The translations under genes and the position numbers were made by a program. Below, piece after piece: positions 1 through 7,617 of a stretch of 64,000 bases of DNA (its first letter is position 1; the number at the start of each line of letters is the position of its first letter). The notes under the pieces were generated by a model that had not been told where the DNA came from, ran no database searches, and saw only the letters and a list, made by a program, of their open reading frames with translations. Source of the stretch: Palsa-504 sp963819785 (GTDB lineage Bacteria > Actinomycetota > Actinomycetes > Streptosporangiales > Streptosporangiaceae). Location: the NCBI GenBank assembly GCA_963819785.1, contig CAWFXW010000026.1, forward strand, positions 558,001-622,000. The letters are read 5' to 3'.

Positions 1-508
1 CGATGTCGCCGAAGCCGAACAGCAGGTCCCGGGCGGGCCAGGCGTCCTGGGCCAGGGTCCCGTTGACCCAGGTGCGCAGGCGCAGCGCCTCCTGGTCGAC
101 CGCGCGAGCGTCGATCAGCCGGGGGCCGATCGGGGTGAAGCCGTCGATGCCCTTGGACCGGACGTTGGAGCCGCGGTCGGCGTAGCGCAGGTCGTAGACG
201 CCGAAGTCGTTCGCGGCGGTGAGGTGGGCCACGTGGTCCCAGCCGTCGGCGGGGCGGACCCGGCGGGCGCGGCGGCCGATGACCAGCGCCACCTCGCCCT
301 CGAAGGCGAGCAGTTCGCAGCCGGGCGGGCGCGCGACCGGGTCGCCGCTGGCGGCCAGCGAGGAGGCGGGCTTGAGGAAGTACGACGGCCAGGCCGGCAT
401 GGTGCCGCGCTCGGCCGCGCGGCTCCGGTAGCTGGCGTGTACCGCGACGACCTTGCCGGGAACCCGCTCCAGGGCTCCATGGTTTTCCGGCATCGTGCGC
501 AGCATCAT
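1..508 (-). CDS. Fumarylacetoacetate hydrolase (FAH) family protein, 3' end outside window
   Basis: Read from 508 down to the window edge; the C-terminal part is missing. The start ATG at 508-506 overlaps the stop of the upstream regulator (ATGA overlap), which suggests translational coupling and fixes the start. The visible 169 residues contain FEGEVALVIG, with the E-x-E metal ligands of FAH enzymes, and AANDFGVYDLRYAD, with the conserved Asp. These proteins hydrolyse or decarboxylate acylpyruvate-type products of aromatic ring cleavage in the cytoplasm; the exact substrate cannot be read from sequence. A second FAH gene lies at 2829-3656, so the locus probably serves a catabolic pathway. 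FAH family membership is clear; the specific reaction is open. Confidence 0.85.
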   Translation of the reverse strand, partial: MMLRTMPENHGALERVPGKVVAVHASYRSRAAERGTMPAWPSYFLKPASSLAASGDPVARPPGCELLAFEGEVALVIGRRARRVRPADGWDHVAHLTAANDFGVYDLRYADRGSNVRSKGIDGFTPIGPRLIDARAVDQEALRLRTWVNGTLAQDAWPARDLLFGFGDI

Positions 509-1089
509 ATCTGGAGGGTCTGGATGTGGGCGCGGTCGCCGGCGGGGTCGAGGATGGCGAGGATCTCGACCGGGCCGCCGTGGGCGGTGATCGCGTGCGG
601 GACCATACAGGAGAACTCCGCGGCCTCGCCCGCCTCGACCAGGATGACCCGGTCGCCGAGCTGGAGACGCGCGGTGCCGGACAGGACGGTGAACCAGTCC
701 CGCCCGGGATGGACCCGCAGGTCGGCCTCGTAGCGGGGGGACGTCGGCGCGGTGATGCGCAGCTTGGCCACGGACACGCCGTACGGCGCCCGGTCCGGTG
801 AGGTCAGCAGCCAGGTGGTCGCGCCGCGCACGACATCGCGGCGCGGCCTGATCACCACGTCACCGTCGTCGGCCGACTCCACGAGCTGGTCGAGCGTGGT
901 GCCCAGGGCCCGGGCGATGACGGCCAGCTGATCCAGCGCGATGCGCCGGTGGCCGGTCTCGATCCGGCTCAGGTTCGACGGGCTCACGTGGCAGCGGCGG
1001 GCCAGCTCATCCAGCGACCAGCCGCGGGCCACCCGCAGGCCCCTGATCCGCTGGCGCACCAGGGCGTCCACATCCGTTTCTTGCTCCAT
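505..1089 (-). CDS. XRE-family regulator with C-terminal cupin domain
   Basis: A 194-residue protein. Residues about 8-65 form a Cro/C1-type helix-turn-helix (VRQRIRGLRVARGWSLDELA followed by VSPSNLSRIETG). Residues about 100-190 form a single cupin (HPGRDWFTVLSGTARLQLGD). This is the standard architecture of small-molecule-responsive XRE-cupin regulators. The ATG at 1089 is chosen because the HTH starts soon after; an in-frame ATG at 1116 lies inside the putative operator. The gene is translationally coupled to the FAH gene downstream and divergent from the methyltransferase, so it probably controls the FAH/CMD locus. The ligand is unknown. Confidence 0.9.
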   Translation of the reverse strand: MEQETDVDALVRQRIRGLRVARGWSLDELARRCHVSPSNLSRIETGHRRIALDQLAVIARALGTTLDQLVESADDGDVVIRPRRDVVRGATTWLLTSPDRAPYGVSVAKLRITAPTSPRYEADLRVHPGRDWFTVLSGTARLQLGDRVILVEAGEAAEFSCMVPHAITAHGGPVEILAILDPAGDRAHIQTLQI

Positions 1090-1137
1090 TGGCAAGATGC
1101 TATGCCATTTCGGCATGGATCGCGTAGCGTCGCGGGC
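1090..1137. promoter_or_regulatory. Divergent promoter region with inverted repeat
   Basis: This is the 48-bp gap between the XRE-cupin regulator and the divergent methyltransferase. It contains ATGCC-N5-GGCAT at 1102-1116, an inverted repeat placed where an autoregulatory operator would be expected. Operator function is inferred from position and symmetry only. Confidence 0.4.
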
Positions 1138-2010
1138 ATGGAACACCACTCCGACTCGCACTCGCACGCACACTCCCATTCGCACGACGCTGATGACTTC
1201 TCCGCCGACATCGACCTGCTGGACCTGGACGGCGAGGTCCTGCATACGTACCTGTCCGGGGCCGTCGGCTGGGTAGGCCAGGTGGCCGCCGGGCGCCCCG
1301 TGCACCGGATCCTCGACGCGGGCGCCGGGACGGGAAACGGCGCGCTCGCCCTGGCCGGGCAGTTCCCCGAGGCCGAGGTGATCGCGGTGGACCGGTCCGG
1401 TGAGCTGCTCGCCCGGCTGCGGGCCAAGGCTCGCGACCGCGGGCTCGACGGCCGGGTGCGGACCGTCGAGGCCGACCTGGACCAGGCCTGGCCGGCGCTC
1501 GGGCCCGTGGACCTGACCTGGTCGGCGCTGGCCCTGCACCACCTGGGTGACCCGGACCGGGCGCTGCGGGAGATCTTCGCCGCCACCCGTCCCGGCGGGC
1601 TGCTGGCGGTGGCCGAGATCACCGAACCGCACCGCTTCCTGCCCGAGGATGTCGGCGTGGGCCGCCCCGGGCTCGAGAAGCGGGTCATGGCGGCGGTGGC
1701 CGAGCACCACGCGGAGGCGATGCCCTACCTGGGTGCGGACTGGGGTCCGCTGCTGGCGGCGGCCGGGTGGACGGACGTAGCTGAGCGGGCGTTCGGCATC
1801 GAGCTGAGCGCTCCGCTGCCGCCGGCCGCGGGCCGCTTCGCCCAGGCCTACCTGCGGCGCACCCGCACCCACCTGGACGGCGCGCTAGCCGGTGACGACC
1901 TGGCCGCGCTCGACGTGCTGATCGCCGACGACGGGCCCGGCAGCGTCCTGCGGCGCCAGGACCTGGCCATCCGCGGCACACGCACCCTGTGGACGGCGAC
2001 CCGGCCCTGA
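1138..2010 (+). CDS. Class I SAM-dependent methyltransferase with His-rich N-terminus
   Basis: A 290-residue cytosolic protein starting at ATG 1138. Motif I of the Rossmann-like SAM domain is ILDAGAGTGNGALAL at about 58-72, followed by the acidic AVDRSGELL strand end and LTWSALALHHLGD. The first 17 residues are a Ser/His/Asp run (HHSDSHSHAHSHSHD), unusual for this family and resembling a metal-binding tail. The gene is divergent from the XRE-cupin regulator, with only 48 bp between them. The substrate is not identifiable. Confidence 0.85.
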   Translation: MEHHSDSHSHAHSHSHDADDFSADIDLLDLDGEVLHTYLSGAVGWVGQVAAGRPVHRILDAGAGTGNGALALAGQFPEAEVIAVDRSGELLARLRAKARDRGLDGRVRTVEADLDQAWPALGPVDLTWSALALHHLGDPDRALREIFAATRPGGLLAVAEITEPHRFLPEDVGVGRPGLEKRVMAAVAEHHAEAMPYLGADWGPLLAAAGWTDVAERAFGIELSAPLPPAAGRFAQAYLRRTRTHLDGALAGDDLAALDVLIADDGPGSVLRRQDLAIRGTRTLWTATRP

Positions 2011-2026
2011 CCTGACCCGGCCCTGG

Positions 2027-2090
2027 CCTGACCCGGGTCGGACCTGACCCGGGTCGGACCTGACCCGGGTCGGACCTGACCCGGGTCGGA
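2027..2090. repeat. Four tandem 16-bp units, each with a perfect 10-bp palindrome
   Basis: Four uninterrupted copies of CCTGACCCGGGTCGGA follow the methyltransferase stop. Each holds the palindrome GACCCGGGTC, and a partial copy lies at 2011-2020. The block lies between the methyltransferase and the CMD gene. It could act as a terminator or attenuator, or as a repeated protein-binding site; the sequence does not decide. Confidence 0.85.
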
Positions 2091-2170
2091 CCGGGCGGGC
2101 CCGCTGGCCGCGGACGGCCCGGTTTAGCCTGTAACGGACGGGCTGGCGACGCAGGCTTGAGGGAGACGCG

Positions 2171-2818
2171 ATGGACCGCAAACAACGGATCAGCTACCTG
2201 CCGTTCGAGGCGATGGACGCCGAGATGCAGGCCGAGATGGACCGGTGCATGCGGGAGGGCACCCCGCGGCCGGAGAGTTCGGCGGTGCGCGCGCACGTTC
2301 CCGCCTGCTTCTGGGCGTTCGCCCGATCGTGGGAGGAGATCTTCCGCAATGGCGTCTGCGATCACGCCATCAAGGAACTGTGCCGCGTATACGTGTCGCG
2401 CTCGGTGAAATGCGAGTACTGCGGGAACCAGCGCTCGGAAAAGGCCAGGGCCCAGGGCCTGAGCGAGGGACAGTACGACGACCTGCTCAACTTCGAGACC
2501 TCGGCCAGGCTCACCGAACGCGAGAAGGCGGCGCTGGCCTACGCGGAGGCGATCACCTGGCGGCTGGACGCCGACGACGCCCTGTGGGAGCGGCTGCACC
2601 AGAACTTCTCCGAGCCGGAACTGGTCGAGCTCGGCTGCTTCGTCGCCCTGACCATGGGCCAGCAGAGCTGGCTGCGGCTGCTGGACATCGAGCACCACGA
2701 GGTCCTGGCCGGGACGGCCGCCTCGATGGCGCCCGGCTTCGGCACCCCGCAGGCGCTCGCCGCGGCCAAGGCAGCGGAGGATTACTGGGCGCGGAAGCCC
2801 GCCGCCCCGGCACGCTAG
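2171..2818 (+). CDS. Carboxymuconolactone decarboxylase (CMD)/AhpD-like protein
   Basis: A 215-residue helical protein with a good ribosome binding site (GAGGGAG) before ATG 2171. The CMD/AhpD signature is KCEYCGNQRSEKA at about 80-92, giving a CxxC pair at C81/C84. Classical AhpD proteins have His four residues after the second Cys; here that position is Arg, so a peroxidase function is doubtful. The LTEREKAALAYAEAIT helix is typical of the family. The next FAH gene starts 10 bp downstream, so the two are probably one transcript in a ring-cleavage catabolic locus. Confidence 0.8.
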   Translation: MDRKQRISYLPFEAMDAEMQAEMDRCMREGTPRPESSAVRAHVPACFWAFARSWEEIFRNGVCDHAIKELCRVYVSRSVKCEYCGNQRSEKARAQGLSEGQYDDLLNFETSARLTEREKAALAYAEAITWRLDADDALWERLHQNFSEPELVELGCFVALTMGQQSWLRLLDIEHHEVLAGTAASMAPGFGTPQALAAAKAAEDYWARKPAAPAR

Positions 2819-2828
2819 GCTCGGCGCT

Positions 2829-3656
2829 ATGCGACTGGCGACGATCAGGACACGGGGCGGGACGACCGCGGCGCGGCTCGACGGGGACGTGCTCGTCCCG
2901 CTGGACGCGGCCGACGTGGGCGAGGTGCTCGCCGCGGGCGGACTCGGGCGGCCGCGCGAGGGCGCGGCACCGGTGCCGGCCGCCGAGGCGGACTTCGCGC
3001 CGGTCGTGCCGCGTCCGGGCAAGATCATCTGCGTGGGGCTGAACTACCGGGCGCACATCCTGGAGACCGGGCGGGACCTCCCCCAGTACCCGACGTTGTT
3101 CGCCAAGTTCGCCGACACCTTGACCGGCGCGCGGGACGACCTGGTGCTGCCGTCGGTCAGCGAGAAGGTCGACTGGGAGGTCGAGCTCGGCGTGATCATC
3201 GGCCGGCCGGTGTACCGGGCCACGGCGGCCGAGGCCGAGGCCGCCATCGCCGGGTACACGGTGGTCAACGACGTGTCGATGCGAGACTGGCAGCGCCGCA
3301 CCCTGCAGTGGCTGCAGGGCAAGATGTTCGAGCGCAGCACGCCGGCCGGGCCCTACCTGGTGACCGCGGACGAGACCGGGAGCGCGCCGGACCTCGAAGT
3401 CAGGTGCGAGGTCGACGGCGTGGTCATGCAGCAGTCGCGGACCTCGGACCTGCTGTTCGGCGCGGCGGAGATCGTCGCGTACGCGAGCCAGGCGGTCACC
3501 TTGCGGCCCGGCGACCTGATCGCCACGGGCACGCCGGGCGGGGTGGGCAATGCCCGCAAGCCGCCGGTCTACCTGCAGCCGGGGAGCGTGCTGCGGACCT
3601 GGATCGAGGGCCTGGGCGAATGCGTGAACCACTGTGTCGCGGAGAAGATCGGCTAG
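2829..3656 (+). CDS. Fumarylacetoacetate hydrolase family protein
   Basis: A 275-residue, full-length FAH protein: short N-terminal domain, then the catalytic beta-fold. Seen are KIICVGLNYRAH (substrate loop), EKVDWEVELGVIIG (the E-x-E metal ligands), VVNDVSMRDWQ (Asp ligand), and the LRPGDLIATGTPGGVG loop near the C-terminus. Homologues hydrolyse acylpyruvates or fumarylpyruvate, or isomerise/decarboxylate homoprotocatechuate-pathway intermediates. The gene is co-oriented with the CMD gene 10 bp upstream. Family assignment is secure; the substrate is open. It is the last intact gene before the accessory island. Confidence 0.9.
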   Translation: MRLATIRTRGGTTAARLDGDVLVPLDAADVGEVLAAGGLGRPREGAAPVPAAEADFAPVVPRPGKIICVGLNYRAHILETGRDLPQYPTLFAKFADTLTGARDDLVLPSVSEKVDWEVELGVIIGRPVYRATAAEAEAAIAGYTVVNDVSMRDWQRRTLQWLQGKMFERSTPAGPYLVTADETGSAPDLEVRCEVDGVVMQQSRTSDLLFGAAEIVAYASQAVTLRPGDLIATGTPGGVGNARKPPVYLQPGSVLRTWIEGLGECVNHCVAEKIG

Positions 3657-3911
3657 CGATTGTGGTCAAACCCGGGGTTCACCTCCTTCTAGGAAAGACG
3701 AGACGTCTACGGGCAGCCCTCGCCCCTGCCGTCGTCGTCTGGTCATCGAAGGAACTATCCAACTGTAAGGCTGGGCTCAGAACAACACCGCCGGTCAACG
3801 TAGCAAGACCGCCACAAGGACGGTCGACTGCCACGGCAACCCTGTACTTTGTTCCAGATGCGGTCTGGTAAACCCCACCCGCGAGCCCCCCGCCGACCCG
3901 GCGTTGCAGGA

Positions 3912-4112
3912 TTAAGGCTGTTCCGGCTGGCGGATCTTATTGGCGAGCTCATCTATCGCCTTGGCGACTAGGCGAAGGCTCCCGGCCCCTCGGGCGAGCT
4001 GACCCTCCCAATCTGTCAGATCCATCGTGTATGACACGGGGGGCACCGGGCCGAACGGACCCTCAGCACTGATTACGAAGGTATGTAGCTGTGGGCCGGC
4101 CTTTTCAGGAGG
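3912..4112 (-). pseudogene. Possible C-terminal remnant of an unknown gene
   Basis: Read on the minus strand from 4112, an open frame without a start codon at its head runs to a TAA at 3914-3912. It contains QLHTFVISAEGPFGPVPP and then ARGAGSLRLVAKAIDELANK, which look like genuine protein rather than a random frame. A stop (4115-4113) closes it upstream, so it is either the tail of a deleted gene or a short protein starting at an internal ATG. The rest of 3657-4110 holds no gene I can support. Confidence 0.35.
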
Positions 4113-4320
4113 TTAAAGCCCTGGCCGAGAGGCCAGGTGAGGATGCGGCCTGGCGGGGCTGTGGCGGCATCTGCAGGGATGGCTGTTGAACTGGGAAAAC
4201 AGTTAGCGGCTGAAGGTGTGATTCCGGCCCGGTGCGCCGGCCCTTGGCGCCGGGCCCGGTATGCGCGGCTGCCCGTGGCTTAGTGCCCTGATGACGGAAT
4301 GCCCGTGCGGCACGTTAGTC
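4111..4320. other. Structured noncoding stretch upstream of the ISAzo13-type element
   Basis: It holds a perfect hairpin CCTGGCC-GAGA-GGCCAGG (4120-4137) with a GNRA-type tetraloop, and around 4218-4260 a GC-rich self-complementary segment (GGCCCGG to CCGGGCC arms). No credible reading frame crosses it. It may be a remnant of a structured RNA from a mobile element, such as an intron or IS-encoded RNA, but no family was recognised. Confidence 0.35.
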
Positions 4321-4336
4321 CCGGTTGTCCCAGTGG

Positions 4337-4359
4337 CGTGGTGGATCCGGCTTCCGCGG
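4337..4359 (+). repeat. Left terminal inverted repeat of the ISAzo13-type element
   Basis: This pairs with 5825-5847 (21 of 23 positions) and precedes the transposase by about 70 bp. Confidence 0.65.
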
Positions 4360-4431
4360 AGTGCTGTGGTAGCTATGTAGACACACCAAAATTAACTGAG
4401 TTTGCGGCGTGTCGCGTGCCAGGATGCTGGT

Positions 4432-5862
4432 ATGAGCGCGGACGCGGAGTTCTTGGGGCGGATCGGGCCGGAGCTGGAGTTGCTGCTGCCGGAGCTGGAT
4501 GAGAAGGCGCGGCGGCTGACGCTGGGGATGGTGGCGCGGGCGGCCGGGAAGGGCGGGACCGGGGCGGTAGCGAAGCTGACGGGGGCGTCCTGGCAGACGG
4601 TCGCGAACGGGGCGGCGGAGCTGGGGTCCGGGGATGTCGTGGCGGGCGCGCGGGTCCGCCGGCCGGGGGCGGGCCGCCCGAGGCTGGCTGAGGCTGATCC
4701 GGGGCTGGTGCCGGCGTTGCTGGCGCTGGTGGAGGACTCGGCGCGGGGAGATCCGCAGTCGCCGCTGGCGTGGACGACCAAGAGCGCGGAGCACCTGGCC
4801 GGTGAGCTGGCCAGGCAGGGGCATGGGTGCAGCCCGCAGACCGTGTGGCGGCTGTTGCACGAGCAGGGGTTCTCCACCCAGGCCAACGCGAAGGTGACCG
4901 AGGGGCGGCGGCACCCGGACCGGGACGGGCAGTTCCGGTATATCGCCGGGCAGGCCAGGGAGCACCTGGCCGCGGGCCTGCCGGTGATCAGCGTGGATGC
5001 GAAGAAGAAGGAGGAGGTCGGGGAGTATGCGCAGGCGGGGCGGGAGTGGCGGCCCAAGGGCACCCCGGTGCGGGTCCGGGACCACAGCTTCGAGGACGGG
5101 CAGGGCGGGCACGCGATCCCGTACGGGGTCTACGACGTGGGGGCGAACACCGGGTTCGTGAACGTGGGCACCGACCACAACACCGCCGCGCTGGCGGTGG
5201 AGTCGATCCGCCGCTGGCACGACCTGATCGGGAGGGACGCCTACCCGGCCGCGGGGCGGCTGCTGATCTGCTGCGACGCCGGGGGGTCCAACGGGTGGCG
5301 GAACCGGGCCTGGAAGGCCGGTATCGCGGCGCTCGCCCGGGAGACGGGCCTGGAGATCACCGTGTGCCATTTCCCGCCCGGTACTTCTAAGTGGAACAAG
5401 ATCGAGCACCGGCTGTTCTCCCAGATCACCCTGAACTGGCGTGGCCGCCCGCTGACCAGCCACGATGTCATCATCAACACCATCGCCGCGACCACCACGG
5501 CCACCGGGCTGGCCGTCACCGCCGCCCTGGACACCGGCGCCTGCCCCACCGGGGTCCAGGTCAGCGACGAGCAGATGACCGACCTGGAGACCAGGACCTT
5601 AACCCGCCACTCCTTCCACGGCGACTGGAACTACACCCTCGCGCCGGTACCCCGGCCCGCGCCGGCGGCACCACCCCCCGCGCCCGGCCCGGCAGCCGCC
5701 GCCCGCGCGGCCGTGGCCCCCGCCGTAGCCGCCCTGGCCAGCCCCGAGCTGACCGGCCTGTCCCGCCACGACCTGGGCGCCCTGGCCGCCAGCCTGGACC
5801 TAGCCCAATGGCTACCCCGATCCACCGCGAAAGCCGGATCCACCGCGATAACTTCCGGATGA
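4432..5862 (+). CDS. ISAzo13-family transposase
   Basis: A 476-residue transposase; ATG 4432 (MSADAEFLG) is preferred to the upstream in-frame start at 4402. Hallmarks of the ISAzo13 (Rhodopirellula-type DDE) family are visible: VISVDAKKKEEVG with the first Asp, LLICCDAGGSNGWRNR with the second, and CHFPPGTSKWNKIEHRLFS with the third acidic residue. The frame is intact. The C-terminus is a Pro/Ala-rich tail that reads through the right inverted repeat, so the last residues may belong to the flank or the IS may extend further right. Confidence 0.9.
   Translation: MSADAEFLGRIGPELELLLPELDEKARRLTLGMVARAAGKGGTGAVAKLTGASWQTVANGAAELGSGDVVAGARVRRPGAGRPRLAEADPGLVPALLALVEDSARGDPQSPLAWTTKSAEHLAGELARQGHGCSPQTVWRLLHEQGFSTQANAKVTEGRRHPDRDGQFRYIAGQAREHLAAGLPVISVDAKKKEEVGEYAQAGREWRPKGTPVRVRDHSFEDGQGGHAIPYGVYDVGANTGFVNVGTDHNTAALAVESIRRWHDLIGRDAYPAAGRLLICCDAGGSNGWRNRAWKAGIAALARETGLEITVCHFPPGTSKWNKIEHRLFSQITLNWRGRPLTSHDVIINTIAATTTATGLAVTAALDTGACPTGVQVSDEQMTDLETRTLTRHSFHGDWNYTLAPVPRPAPAAPPPAPGPAAAARAAVAPAVAALASPELTGLSRHDLGALAASLDLAQWLPRSTAKAGSTAITSG
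5825..5847 (-). repeat. Right terminal inverted repeat of the ISAzo13-type element
   Basis: Reverse complement of 4337-4359 with two mismatches. It lies within the last codons of the transposase frame. Confidence 0.65.
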
Positions 5863-6026
5863 TGGAACTGGTACCCGGATACTGGTGCAGGCGGTACCCG
5901 CGTGAACCGCGGGATGGCCCGTGGCGCAGCACCCGGCCCGCCGTCCTGCTCCGCTTGCGGGTATGCGCCGTCCGTTCTACATTCCAGCCATGGCGGCTGC
6001 CGGCACCTGGGCGAGTTAGTGTGTCA

Positions 6027-6387
6027 TTATCGTTTGCACGGCGGAGTGAGCTGATGCCTTCAGCAAGCCGCTTCTGCGCGTCCGCTCTGTCCTTGAACTG
6101 GTCGATCAGCGGCAGCGGGGATCGATCTTGATCCGCACGTTCGTTGCTACCGTCGGACCGCTATTGCCGACAACCAGGTTCAGAAGGACTCCAGATTCGT
6201 CATCACTGCGGACATCTGCCCAGACATACGGCTGAGCGGCATCGATCCTAATCTGCCGCTGAATCGCGGTCTGCTCCTCGACGGCTACGGCGGAGCGGTC
6301 AGCGGCACCCGCAGACCTGCGGCTATACCACACAGCCGCCAGTGCGATAACAGCGGCGGCGACCGCTACCCAGTCCCCGGCATTCAT
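6027..6387 (-). pseudogene. Small membrane-anchored hypothetical protein, frameshifted
   Basis: Starts at ATG 6387 with a single N-terminal membrane helix (WVAVAAAVIALAAVWYS), then AIQRQIRIDAAQPYVWADVR and LVVGNSGPTVATNVRIKIDP. The frame then breaks: restoring one C in a C-run near 6110 continues it as PLPLIDQFKDRADAQKRLAEG. Restoring a second C near 6040 gives a natural end (SSLPPC..) at the TAA 6029-6027. Similar small proteins are common in actinomycete genomes and have no assigned function. Either two single-base deletions inactivated it or the assembly lost two Cs. Confidence 0.6.
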
Positions 6388-6509
6388 GTCTGCGTCTTCC
6401 CGCTCAGTGTCACAAAGTGGAGTGCCGACCTGCTGTCATCATTGTGATCCTGCTGCCGGGACATGCCCGTCTGGCGACGAGCCGCTTGCTATCTGTCCCG
6501 CGCTGTTCT

Positions 6510-6540
6510 CAGCCGACTGCCCGGCCGGGGCAGTCGGCTG
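6510..6540. terminator. Strong hairpin, 13-bp perfect stem
   Basis: CAGCCGACTGCCC-GGCCG-GGGCAGTCGGCTG. The stem is perfect with a 5-nt loop and no T-tract on either side. It lies between the small membrane pseudogene and the IS630 remnant and may serve as a bidirectional terminator. Confidence 0.5.
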
Positions 6541-6616
6541 CGGCTGAGGGATGGCACCGAGCGCCGCCTTCGCCCAAGGCGGTTGCTACAGAACTTGAAA
6601 GGCCAAGGTCTGGCTG

Positions 6617-6780
6617 CTATGACGGTGCGGGTTCGAGGCTGAGCCCCCGTTCTGGGCGAGGGATCTGTCTGTCAGCCCGTGATTGGATGTAGCGGAAAGG
6701 GTTCCGGACGGTCACGGCCAGCTGGCCGGCCGACTCGGTACCGGCTCTTGCGGGCACTGGCTGACGGACGCTGTGCCTGG
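6617..6780 (-). pseudogene. IS630 transposase C-terminal fragment
   Basis: On the minus strand this frame reads ESAGQLAVTVRNPFRYIQS and then GLSLEPAPS, ending at TAG 6619-6617. It aligns with the C-terminus of the IS630 copy at 8008-9076 (DQLAAIIKNRLKSIQYRP and GLTLEPGPP). The DNA just outside (6593-6660 versus 7980-8050) is also similar. This is a truncated second copy of the same IS type. The left boundary is approximate; 6781-6940 holds nothing recognisable. Confidence 0.55.
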
Positions 6781-6940
6781 GTGTCACCTGTCGGGTGGTG
6801 TCCTGCCTGGGTTGCCGGGGCTGCGCGCGGCGGGCAGGTCGGCTCTTGCCCGGCTGGCTCCCGGCGGGAAGTCGGCCTGGGTGTCTTGGGCGCAGTGTTC
6901 GAGCGCTTCGCGGAGCTCGTCGTTGTTGCCGTCCGGCGCG

Positions 6941-7495
6941 TCAGCTGCCGTTGTGGTCGTCGGTCCGGGTGGAATCGGGTGCCGGCAGCACGATGGTGCG
7001 GAGGATCCGCCGCGTCCGATCCGGCGTGGCCGGGTTGGCCAGGTATGACTGGAGCAGGCTGAGGAACCCCCGGGTCAGCTCGTTCAGCTCCTCGTCGGTC
7101 ATCCACATGCCGGCCATGCGGTAGCCGGCCCCGTCGCGCCGCAGGTCGATGTGCTCCCGGTCGAGGTAGCGGTCGAAGTCGGTGAGGAGGGCTGCGACGT
7201 AGCCGTAGAAGGCGCGCCGGTGGTCGTCGGATGTCCATGAGGCCAGGTCGTCGGGTGACACCGAGAGCGCTGCCCGCAGGACGTAGGTGCGCTCGATGGT
7301 GCCGCGCACCCGGCGCTCGGACACGATGTCCAGCACGCCTGCATCGATCAGGTGGCCGAGATGCCGGTACAAGCTGGTGGGTGGCACGTCAGGCAGCTCC
7401 GCCCGGAGGTCTGCGGTGGTCAGCTTCCGGTCGCCGAGGAAGGCGCCGGTGATCCGCAGCCGTACCGGGTGGAGCAGCAGCTCTGCGCTCTTCAC
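6941..7495 (-). CDS. ArsR-like winged-helix transcriptional regulator
   Basis: A 184-residue protein from GTG 7495 (VKSAELLLHPVRLRI). Residues about 5-75 form a winged helix-turn-helix (ADLRAELPDVPPTSLYRHLG). The C-terminal two-thirds is helical and matches the helix-turn-helix-domain plus sensor layout common in actinomycetes. It is divergent from a small SdpI-like membrane protein at 7618. A near-palindrome at 7513-7526 just upstream is a candidate autoregulatory operator. Arrangement and location in the island suggest an accessory regulator/membrane pair. Confidence 0.75.
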   Translation of the reverse strand: MKSAELLLHPVRLRITGAFLGDRKLTTADLRAELPDVPPTSLYRHLGHLIDAGVLDIVSERRVRGTIERTYVLRAALSVSPDDLASWTSDDHRRAFYGYVAALLTDFDRYLDREHIDLRRDGAGYRMAGMWMTDEELNELTRGFLSLLQSYLANPATPDRTRRILRTIVLPAPDSTRTDDHNGS

Positions 7496-7512
7496 CCCGC
7501 CTAGGGTATCAT

Positions 7513-7526
7513 TTCCACTTGTGGGA
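7513..7526. promoter_or_regulatory. Near-palindromic operator candidate
   Basis: TTCCAC-TT-GTGGGA lies 18 bp upstream of the GTG start of the winged-helix regulator, in the divergent gap with the SdpI-like gene. Operator role is inferred from symmetry and position. Confidence 0.4.
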
Positions 7527-7617
7527 CTATTCCCGCACTTGGTGGCACCGGTGCTCTGGCCGGACCTGGCCGAGGACGGGAAAAGGATTATCGAGCAGCA
7601 CAGTGGAGGTGGTCGCG

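Larger units (their letters stand above)
4337..5847 (+). mobile_element. ISAzo13-type insertion sequence
   Basis: It is delimited by imperfect inverted repeats at 4337-4359 and 5825-5847. Read outward-in, the two 23-bp arms match except at two positions, and share the core GGTGGATCCGGCTT. The element encodes one transposase. No target duplication was evident, so the exact tips may lie a few bases outside these arms; the transposase stop codon lies 15 bp beyond the right arm. Confidence 0.7.

Noticed and set aside
224..733. Plus-strand frames over the FAH and XRE genes
   Set aside because: Antisense shadows with no recognisable domains and poor starts.
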